DNA of 6,038 bases from Gemmatimonadota bacterium (GTDB lineage: Bacteria; Gemmatimonadota; Gemmatimonadetes; Gemmatimonadales; GWC2-71-9), in assembly GCA_029884275.1 (NCBI GenBank), contig JAOUIC010000119.1, positions 1 through 6,038 on the forward strand. The letters are read 5' to 3'. How positions within the stretch are numbered: position 1 is the stretch's first letter; each line of letters begins with the position of its first letter. The position numbers and the translations under genes are program-made. The notes beneath the pieces were generated by a model. It saw nothing but the letters and a program-made list of their open reading frames with translations. It was not told where the DNA came from and searched no databases. Positions 1 through 5,322 of this stretch are shown in pieces.

Positions 1-351
1 CCGGAGCTCCGCGACGCGCTGGAGGAGCTCGATCGGGCGGCCCACCGCGCGCGCGCGACACACGCCCCCGCCGGCGCGGTCCGCGACTGGGAGGAGGCGC
101 TCCTCCGGGCGGCGCGCCGGCAGGAAGCGGCCTGGCTCGCGCTCGAGGGGGCGCTCGCGGCGGAATGGAAACTCTGGGGCCGGGAAGTCGAGGCGGTGCG
201 CGGGTGGCGGCGGCCGCTCTGGCCGCTGGTCGGGATCGGGGCGGTCCTGTTCACCCTTGCCGGGTGGGTGGGTCTCGTGCTCGGAGGCTATCTGCCGGTG
301 CCGGAGATCCTCCGGCCGGCGGCTGAATGGGTCTGGGCGCGATGGAACTGA
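1..351 (+). CDS. C-terminal part of an unrecognised helical single-pass membrane protein (5' end outside window)
   Basis: The frame is open from the first base to a TGA at 349-351 and gives 116 residues; the N-terminus is missing. I do not recognise a family. Residues 1-70 are rich in Ala, Glu, Arg and Leu with many Trp and look like long charged helices, possibly coiled coil (for example RDALEELDRAAHRAR). Residues about 74-97 form one hydrophobic segment (PLWPLVGIGAVLFTLAGWVG) followed by a short 19-residue tail ending VWARWN. Basic residues just before the segment (GWRRPLW) suggest a cytoplasmic helical part and an outward-facing tail. The stop overlaps the acpS start by 10 bases, so the two are probably co-transcribed and translationally coupled. 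Choice of frame rests on this overlap and on the clear membrane helix; the alternative frame, stopping at 324-326, gives low-complexity Gly/Arg/Pro sequence. The function cannot be named. Confidence 0.72.
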   Translation, partial: PELRDALEELDRAAHRARATHAPAGAVRDWEEALLRAARRQEAAWLALEGALAAEWKLWGREVEAVRGWRRPLWPLVGIGAVLFTLAGWVGLVLGGYLPVPEILRPAAEWVWARWN

Positions 352-743
352 TCGGACTGGGCATCGACCTGGTGGACGTGGCGCGGGTGGAGCGGATTCT
401 CGCCCGGCACGGGGATCGCGCGGTGCGGCGGTTCCTGACCGCCCAGGAGCGGGACTACGTGCTCTCCCGGCATCGCCCCGCGATGCACATCGCGGCGCGG
501 ATCGCCGCCAAGGAAGCCGCCTACAAGGCGCTGCAGTCGTTGCCCGACGCGGCCGGCGTCGGATGGCATGACCTGGAGGTGGAACGCGAGACCAGCGGCC
601 GGCCGTGGCTCCGCGCCGCGGGGTTCGCGCTCGTGCTGCTGGAACGCCACGGCCCCCTGCGGCTTGAACTGTCGCTGTCCCACTCCGACGCCACCGCCGG
701 CGCCGTCGCGGCGCTGGTCCGGGTCACACCGGCCTCCGGTTGA
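342..743 (+). CDS. acpS: Holo-[acyl-carrier-protein] synthase (AcpS)
   Basis: AcpS transfers 4'-phosphopantetheine from coenzyme A to the conserved serine of apo-acyl carrier protein in the cytoplasm, making ACP active for fatty acid synthesis. The 133-residue product has the usual family length and motifs: N-terminal GLGIDLVDVARVERI, then RRFLTAQERDY, then the core RIAAKEAAYKAL, and a C-terminal ELSLSHSDATAGAVAAL strand region. Starting at ATG 342 puts the two metal-binding acidic residues at Asp9 and Glu58, the same numbers as in E. coli AcpS. That supports this start over the in-frame ATG at 327, which would add five residues (MGLGA). Lys57 and Lys62 of the catalytic helix are present. No strong Shine-Dalgarno sequence precedes either start; the 10-base overlap with the upstream gene suggests translational coupling. 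The 3' end overlaps the convergent aldehyde dehydrogenase gene by 20 bp. Confidence 0.95.
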   Translation: MELIGLGIDLVDVARVERILARHGDRAVRRFLTAQERDYVLSRHRPAMHIAARIAAKEAAYKALQSLPDAAGVGWHDLEVERETSGRPWLRAAGFALVLLERHGPLRLELSLSHSDATAGAVAALVRVTPASG

Positions 744-745
744 CC
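722..745. terminator. Hairpin-forming inverted repeat containing both convergent stop codons (candidate bidirectional terminator)
   Basis: The arms GGTCA-c-ACCGG (722-732) and CCGGTTGACC (736-745) pair over ten base pairs with one bulged C at 727 and a three-base loop, CCT. The arms contain the TGA of acpS (741-743) and the TGA of the aldehyde dehydrogenase (read on the minus strand, 726-724). Because the repeat is symmetric, it folds in the transcripts of both strands. There is no T-run on either side, so it is not a classic intrinsic terminator. It could be a U-less terminator, an mRNA 3'-end stabiliser, or partly a by-product of two opposed TGA codons; the ACCGG/CCGGT inner stem is not explained by the stops. 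Confidence 0.45.
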
Positions 746-2274
746 AGCAGCCGGAGCGCGCGGGGGATGGCGCGGAGGCGGGCCAGCGGCGAGGGGGAAT
801 AGAGAAACCGCATGATGGCGTCGCGGTCGCCGGCGCTCTCCTCGTGATAGCCGAACCACCAGGGCTTGCGGATCCAGTCCAGCAGGTCGGTGCCGACGTA
901 CCGCGGCCTGCAGGTCTCCAGCATGCCGACGTCGCCGTGGGTGCGCCCGAGGCCCGACTCCTTCTCCCCACCATGCGGCACCTCCGCGATGCCCACGTGG
1001 CAGGTGGCATCGTTGATCAGGACCGATCCCGATTCGATCCGCCGTGCGATGGCCTCCCCGCGCCCACGATCGCCGGTCCAGATGCTGGCCGACAGGCCGT
1101 AGGCGGAGTCGTTCGCCAGCCTGACCGCCTCCTCCTCGTCGTCGGCCGCCACCACCGGGAGCACCGGGCCGAAGACCTCCTCCCGCCAGAGCGGGGCGTC
1201 GAGCGACAGGTCGGTCACGACCGTCGGCTCGAAGAACGTCGGTCCCAGATCGGGCCGGCGCCGGCCCCCCATGCGGACCCGGGCGCCCAGTGCCACCGTC
1301 GCCGCCAGCTGGCGCTCGAGCTCTCGGACCTGTGACTCCCGGATCATCGGCCCCATGTCCACTCCGGGCTGGTCCCCCGGCCCGACGGTGAGCGAGGCCA
1401 GCTTGCCGAGCAGGATCTCGAGGAATCGGTCGTAGACCTTCCGCTCCACGATCAGGCGCTTGGCGGCGACACAGGTCTGCCCTCCATTCGTGAAGCGCGA
1501 CCAGATCGCCCCGCTCGCCGCGCGCTCCAGATTGGCGTCGGCCAGCACGATGCAGGGATCGCTGCCGCCCAGCTCGAGGTTCACCGGGATGACCTGCTCG
1601 GCGGCGGCCTTCGCCACCAGCCGGCCGGTCTTCGCGCTCCCGGTGAAGAAGATCTTGTCTGGCCCCGCCGCCACCAGCGCCCGGCCGATTTCGCCGCCAC
1701 CTACCAGCACCTGGAACAGGTCGGGGTCGAGTCCCGCCTGGTGCAGCAGGTCCCGGGTGAACAGTCCGGTCCGCACGGTGAACTCGCTGGGCTTGAAGAC
1801 CACCGCGTTCCCCGCCAGCAGCGCGGGGACCGCCTCGCCCAGCGGCAGCAGCAGGGGGTAGTTCCACGGTGCGATGATGGCAATCACCCCCATCGGATCC
1901 CAGTGCAGCCGGCCCCGCTTGCCGAGGACCGCGACGTTGCTGTGGCTGAGCCGGCGGGGCTTCAGGATCCGTGGGGCGTGGCGCAGGTAGTAGCGGGTGA
2001 TGTCCAGGGAGACGGCCACGTCGGTCAGCATCGCCTCGACTGCGGGCTTGCCGTTCTCGCGGCTGACCAGGCCGGCCGCCTCGTCGCGCCGCGCGAACAG
2101 CAGATCCTGGAAGCGCCGGATGACGCGGCGCCGCTCGTCGAGGGGCCGGCGGGCCCACGACCGCTGCGCCAGGCGCGCAGCCCGGACGGCGTGCTCCACC
2201 GCTTCCGGCGCGGTCGTCGGCGTTTCCGCGAAGGTCGCCCCCGTGGCGGGATTGATGGCGGGGATTACGCTCAT
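724..2274 (-). CDS. NAD(P)+-dependent aldehyde dehydrogenase, class not settled, with a C-terminal extension
   Basis: The product oxidises an aldehyde to the acid with NAD(P)+. It has 516 residues from ATG at 2274-2272, whose next residues SVIPAINPATGATFAETPT are a typical family N-terminus; the frame runs back to a GTG at 2328, but that extension looks unlike the family. All key residues are visible: Asn138 in APWNYP, Lys161 in VFKPSE, the cofactor loop FTGSAKTG (210-217), general base Glu234 in LELGG, nucleophile Cys268 in FTNGGQTC, and Glu366/Phe368 in EEVFGP. The C-terminal core INDATCHVGIAEVPHGGEKE-SGLGRTHG (420-447) resembles the diapolycopene-dialdehyde / coniferyl-aldehyde / succinate-semialdehyde side of the superfamily, from memory. 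Beyond about residue 460 there is an extension of roughly 55 residues, rich in Trp and Arg, that could touch membrane. The substrate is unknown. It is divergent from the iron permease gene and convergent with acpS, so it is probably transcribed alone. Confidence 0.93.
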   Translation of the reverse strand: MSVIPAINPATGATFAETPTTAPEAVEHAVRAARLAQRSWARRPLDERRRVIRRFQDLLFARRDEAAGLVSRENGKPAVEAMLTDVAVSLDITRYYLRHAPRILKPRRLSHSNVAVLGKRGRLHWDPMGVIAIIAPWNYPLLLPLGEAVPALLAGNAVVFKPSEFTVRTGLFTRDLLHQAGLDPDLFQVLVGGGEIGRALVAAGPDKIFFTGSAKTGRLVAKAAAEQVIPVNLELGGSDPCIVLADANLERAASGAIWSRFTNGGQTCVAAKRLIVERKVYDRFLEILLGKLASLTVGPGDQPGVDMGPMIRESQVRELERQLAATVALGARVRMGGRRRPDLGPTFFEPTVVTDLSLDAPLWREEVFGPVLPVVAADDEEEAVRLANDSAYGLSASIWTGDRGRGEAIARRIESGSVLINDATCHVGIAEVPHGGEKESGLGRTHGDVGMLETCRPRYVGTDLLDWIRKPWWFGYHEESAGDRDAIMRFLYSPSPLARLRAIPRALRLLVNRRPV

Positions 2275-2309
2275 GGCCGAAAGGTACCCAACCCGGGAAC
2301 ACCCCTCCC

Positions 2310-2338
2310 TTCCAATGCCGACCACCACGCTCTACTTT
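2310..2338 (+). promoter_or_regulatory. Weak candidate sigma-70-type promoter for the cytochrome c/FTR1 gene
   Basis: In the 93-bp divergent spacer (2275-2367), TTCCAA (2310-2315) and TACTTT (2333-2338) are separated by 17 bases, the favoured spacing. Each matches its consensus hexamer at only three of six positions. TACTTT lies in one of the few AT-richer patches of the spacer. Transcription would start near 2345, placing the Fur-like repeat just downstream. No convincing promoter was found for the divergent dehydrogenase gene. Confidence 0.2.
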
Positions 2339-2362
2339 TGACCCTCACCGCAGAAGACGGAT

Positions 2363-2377
2363 TGAGAATGGTTCTCG
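2363..2377. promoter_or_regulatory. Fur-box-like inverted repeat over the start codon of the iron permease gene
   Basis: The sequence TGAGAATGGTTCTCG contains a perfect inverted repeat, GAGAA-TGG-TTCTC (2364-2376), centred on 2370, the G of the ATG. Against the classic 7-1-7 Fur consensus TGATAAT-n-ATTATCA it matches 10 of 14 arm positions, and GAGAAT/TTCTC arms are a common natural variant of the Fur box. It is AT-rich in a very GC-rich neighbourhood and uses the codon GTT for Val2, where this gene otherwise mostly ends codons in G or C. A ferric uptake regulator bound with Fe(II) here could block transcription of a metal uptake gene. The motif is seen; Fur binding is inferred. Confidence 0.5.
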
Positions 2378-4479
2378 GTACGGCACTCTGGCTGATCCTC
2401 GCCTTCGCCGCCAAGCCCGCGGCGCCGGCCGAGCCACAGGATCCGGAGGCCGCGGTGCGTCGCATCGCGGCCATCACCTCCCTTGCCGCCCAGGAGTACG
2501 CGCTCGGCGTGCGGGACGGCAAGGTCATCGCACCGCCGGAGGTCGAGGAGGCGCGGCTCTTCTTCACCGAGGCGCGGCGCACCGCGGGGTTGCTGCCCCC
2601 CGACGCGGGCCGGCCGGCGATGGCCGAGATCGACACACTCCTCCAGCTGGTTCAGGCGATTCAGTCGCCCGACTCGGTTTCGGCTCGGGCGCGGCGCCTG
2701 AGCGAGTCTCTCGCGGCCCGGTACGGGATCTCGCTCCAGGAGGCGCCGGCGGCCGCCCCTCCGCTGGCGCTCGGCCGCGAGGTCTACGCGACCGAGTGCG
2801 CCTCCTGTCACGGCTCGCTCGGGCGGGGCGATGGCAGCGCCGCCGCCAACCTCAGTCCCCCTCCCGCCGACCTGACCGACTTCCGCTTTCTGGCCGACGC
2901 CACTCCGCTCGACTTCTACCGCCGAATCACAATTGGCGTCGCAGGCACGGCGATGCCGGCGTATGAGAGCCGACTGACGGGGGAGGAACGCTGGGCGGTG
3001 GCCGTCTATGCCGGCACGCTCAGGTATCCCGAGCCCCGTGGCGAGGTGCCCGCGGAACTCCGCGACTTCGCGGCCACCGCCTCGATGAGCGACAACGCGC
3101 TCGCGGCCAGTCTGGCGCCGGGCACCGATTTCGCCGCACCCGATCTGCGGGCCAGGCTGGCGGCGGTTCGTGTCTTCCGGAGCGAGGAGCCTGCGGGGGC
3201 GGCGGCGACGCTGGTGTTCGAGTCGGTGCGCCGCCAGCTCGATTCCGCGATGTCCCTGGCCGGGTCGGGGCAGCATGAAGCGGCGAGCGCGGCCGCGTTT
3301 GACGCCTACATGACCTTCGAGCAGGTGGAGCGGGGCATCCGGGCGCGCCAGACCCGTCTGGCCGATGCGCTGGAGGCCGGATTCGCCTCCCTCCGGACCC
3401 GCGCCGCCGGCGGCGCCACCCCGGCCGAACTGGGCGCGATTCACTCGCGGCTGCTGGGAGATCTCGAGAACGGGGAGCGAGCCATCGGGGGGCGGCTCTC
3501 CCCGCTCAACCTCTTCATCCAGTCGTTCGTGCTGCTCCTCCGGGAAGGTCTCGAGGCCATCCTCGTGGTCGGAGCGCTGATGGCCTTCCTCACCAAGACC
3601 GGAGCGGGGCACCGCCGCCGAGACATCCACGTGGGAGTCGGGGCCGCCATCGGGGCCAGCCTGCTGACCGCCCTCCTGCTCGAGACGATCTTCCAGGTCA
3701 GCCGGGCCCGGCAGGAGACGCTGGAAGGCGCCGTCATGCTGGTGGCGGCGGCGATGCTGTTTTACGTCAGCTACTGGCTGCTGTCGAAGATGGAAGTCGC
3801 CAAGTGGAACCGCTTCGTGCGGGGACGGGTGCAGGAGGCGGTGTCGAGCGGGTCGGCTCTCGCCCTGGCCTCGGTCGCCTTCCTCGCCGTGTATCGCGAG
3901 GGCTTCGAGACGGTGCTCTTCTACAAGGCGCTGTTCCTGGCCGGCGCCGGCTCCACCATGCCGGTGCTCCTCGGCATGGGGTGCGGGGCGGTGGCGCTTG
4001 CCGCCGTCTATTACGCCGTGAACCGCTGGGGCGTCCGCATTCCGCTGAAGCCGTTCTTCGGGTTCACCAGCGCCTTCCTCTATTACATGGCCTTCGTCTT
4101 CATCGGCACCGGCATCGCGGAGCTGCAGGAGGGCGGCGTCATCGGAACCACGGTGCTGCCCTGGGCCCCGCGTCTGCCGGCGCTAGGCGTCTACCCCACC
4201 GCCGAATCGTTGCTGGCGCAGGCGGCCCTCCTGGCGCTCCTGCTCGCCGGGCTGGCTTGGACCTTCTGGCTCGAGCCGAGGCGGCTCAGGGTGACGAACG
4301 AAATGCTGCCGGAGGCGCCCCGGCCTGCGACGGAGCCCGTGGACGCGCCGGCGCTGGCGAAGGACGTGCTCCGGTCGCTCGACCGGATGGATGCGGACCT
4401 CGCGGAGTTGCGGGACGAAGTCGAGCGCCTGAAGCGCACGCTTACCAAGTCGTCGGCCGGCTCCGGGAAGAACGGTTAG
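2368..4479 (+). CDS. Cytochrome c-FTR1 fusion: heme-containing high-affinity iron (metal) permease
   Basis: This 703-residue inner-membrane protein joins a periplasmic c-type cytochrome to an FTR1/EfeU-type permease. In order: signal segment 1-22; a helical domain about 25-125 (QEYALGVRDGKVIAPPEVEE), a pattern I associate with cytochrome-linked FTR1 proteins; a single-heme cytochrome c domain about 133-220, with CASCH at 144-148 and likely axial Met196 in GTAMPAY; a second helical periplasmic region about 225-375 with YMTFEQVERGIRARQ (314-328) typical of bacterial FTR1; and a seven-helix channel about 383-634. The two iron-path motifs are REGLE (392-396, helix 1) and REGFE (510-514, helix 4). 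A cytoplasmic tail has perfect heptads at 667-692. FTR1 proteins move Fe(III) after oxidation of Fe(II); the heme may take that electron, which is inference. A relative such as PbrT carries lead, so another metal is possible. ATG 2368 was chosen, but in-frame TTG 2362 would add Met-Arg before the signal segment. It converges on lgt after 15 bp. Confidence 0.93.
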   Translation: MVLGTALWLILAFAAKPAAPAEPQDPEAAVRRIAAITSLAAQEYALGVRDGKVIAPPEVEEARLFFTEARRTAGLLPPDAGRPAMAEIDTLLQLVQAIQSPDSVSARARRLSESLAARYGISLQEAPAAAPPLALGREVYATECASCHGSLGRGDGSAAANLSPPPADLTDFRFLADATPLDFYRRITIGVAGTAMPAYESRLTGEERWAVAVYAGTLRYPEPRGEVPAELRDFAATASMSDNALAASLAPGTDFAAPDLRARLAAVRVFRSEEPAGAAATLVFESVRRQLDSAMSLAGSGQHEAASAAAFDAYMTFEQVERGIRARQTRLADALEAGFASLRTRAAGGATPAELGAIHSRLLGDLENGERAIGGRLSPLNLFIQSFVLLLREGLEAILVVGALMAFLTKTGAGHRRRDIHVGVGAAIGASLLTALLLETIFQVSRARQETLEGAVMLVAAAMLFYVSYWLLSKMEVAKWNRFVRGRVQEAVSSGSALALASVAFLAVYREGFETVLFYKALFLAGAGSTMPVLLGMGCGAVALAAVYYAVNRWGVRIPLKPFFGFTSAFLYYMAFVFIGTGIAELQEGGVIGTTVLPWAPRLPALGVYPTAESLLAQAALLALLLAGLAWTFWLEPRRLRVTNEMLPEAPRPATEPVDAPALAKDVLRSLDRMDADLAELRDEVERLKRTLTKSSAGSGKNG

Positions 4480-4494
4480 GGGGAGGGTCGAGGG

Positions 4495-5322
4495 CTACTG
4501 GTTGGAAGCTGACAGGTAGGGCCCCGGCTCGACGGCGGCCGCTTTCCGCAGTGACGTCAGCAGGTACACGCCGACCAGAACCAATCCGATGCTCACCAGC
4601 TGGGCGATCGTCAGGGGGCCGAAGAAGCGGTCGTCCTTGAGCCGGAGGATCTCGACGCCGAACCGCTCCAGACCCGCGAGGATGAGGTATGGGGCCAGCA
4701 GCCAGCCGACCGGGCGCTCGGTGAGCCGCAGGCGCCAGAGGAGGGCGAAAGCGGCCAGCATGATCCCGGCCTCGTAGAGCTGGGTCGGGTGCACCGCGAG
4801 CACCGTGGCCGGGTCCATGCCGGATGGGATCGGCACCCCGAACTGGCTCTGCAGGTTGGCGGCCGTGGTTGCCGGCAGCCCCTCGGGGAAGCGGACGCCC
4901 CAGGGCAGATCGGTCGGGCGGCCGTAGTCGTCGTTCACGATGAAGCAGCCGATCCGGCCGATGGCGTACGCCGCTGCCAGCGCGGGCGCGGTGAGCTGAA
5001 TGGTCCACCGCATCGGGACCTTGAGCCGCCATCCGTTGAGCAGCACCGCGGCCGTGCCGCCGAGGAAACCGCCGTACCAGACCAGCCCGCCGCGGGAGAA
5101 GAGGCTGCCGCCGTTCAGGACCCAGTACCAGAGCTTGGCGCCGACGATCCCCCCGATCACGGCGGCGACCACGATGTCGGCCGCATACTCCTCGTACAGT
5201 CCCCGCCGACGCAGTTCGATGGCGATGAGCCAGCCGCCGAGCAGGAAGCCGACCATCATCATGATGCCGTACCCGGTGATCTCGAGCGGGCCGACGTGGA
5301 AGATGAGCGGATAGAAAGTCAT
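4495..5322 (-). CDS. lgt: Prolipoprotein diacylglyceryl transferase (Lgt)
   Basis: Lgt is an inner-membrane enzyme that moves diacylglycerol from phosphatidylglycerol to the lipobox cysteine of prolipoproteins, the first step of lipoprotein maturation. The 275-residue product is of normal length with about seven membrane helices. Family landmarks are seen: Tyr18 in TGYGIMM; GGLVWYGG (78-85); the signature GRIGCFIVNDDYGR (122-135) with Arg123, Asn130 and Arg135; HPTQLYE (178-184); and ERFGVEILR (219-227) with Arg220 and Glu224, matching E. coli Arg143, Asn146, Arg239 and Glu243 in my recall. Position 83 is Tyr where E. coli has His103. The start ATG (5322-5320) overlaps the TGA of the upstream tsaD gene as ATGA. 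An AAGG about nine bases upstream (minus strand, 5335-5332) can serve as ribosome site. It lies second in a tsaD-lgt transcript and needs no promoter of its own. The 15 bp after its stop hold no clear terminator. Confidence 0.97.
   Translation of the reverse strand: MTFYPLIFHVGPLEITGYGIMMMVGFLLGGWLIAIELRRRGLYEEYAADIVVAAVIGGIVGAKLWYWVLNGGSLFSRGGLVWYGGFLGGTAAVLLNGWRLKVPMRWTIQLTAPALAAAYAIGRIGCFIVNDDYGRPTDLPWGVRFPEGLPATTAANLQSQFGVPIPSGMDPATVLAVHPTQLYEAGIMLAAFALLWRLRLTERPVGWLLAPYLILAGLERFGVEILRLKDDRFFGPLTIAQLVSIGLVLVGVYLLTSLRKAAAVEPGPYLSASNQ
5319..5322 (-). promoter_or_regulatory. ATGA stop/start overlap joining tsaD and lgt
   Basis: Read on the minus strand, ATGA holds the lgt start (5322-5320) and the tsaD stop TGA (5321-5319). 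Such four-base overlaps usually allow terminating ribosomes to restart on the next gene, so the two products are probably made from one mRNA. The preceding AAGG (5335-5332) lies inside the last codons of tsaD. Confidence 0.8.

Noticed and set aside
46..57. Alternating CG run that could form Z-DNA
   Set aside because: It is only 12 bases, lies within codons for Arg-Ala repeats, and is expected in such GC-rich sequence.
1252..1267. Perfect 16-bp palindrome GGGCCGGCGCCGGCCC inside the dehydrogenase gene
   Set aside because: It codes for part of a Gly-Arg-rich loop, and with this base composition a palindrome of this size somewhere in 6 kb is not surprising. No second copy was seen.
521..2302. 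A 593-codon open frame on the minus strand across acpS and the dehydrogenase
   Set aside because: It is a Gly/Arg/Pro/Ala-rich shadow of the dehydrogenase gene in another frame, a usual artefact of GC-rich third positions. The real frame has every catalytic motif of the family.
1741..2367. Upstream extension of the permease frame through the dehydrogenase gene
   Set aside because: The added residues are antisense shadow sequence without family resemblance. A signal segment begins at 2368 (or 2362), so the real start is there.
2275..2367. Promoter for the aldehyde dehydrogenase in the divergent spacer
   Set aside because: The best pair on the minus strand (TTGGAA and TACCTT) has a 23-base gap, too long for a sigma-70 promoter, so no site is called.
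4480..4494. Possible terminator in the 15-bp gap between the permease and lgt stops
   Set aside because: Only the opposed TAG codons and a few scattered bases pair; there is no continuous stem and no T-run.
3804..4640. Long plus-strand frame over the permease 3' end and into lgt
   Set aside because: Low-complexity Arg/Gly/Ala composition, and it overlaps two genes with clear motifs.
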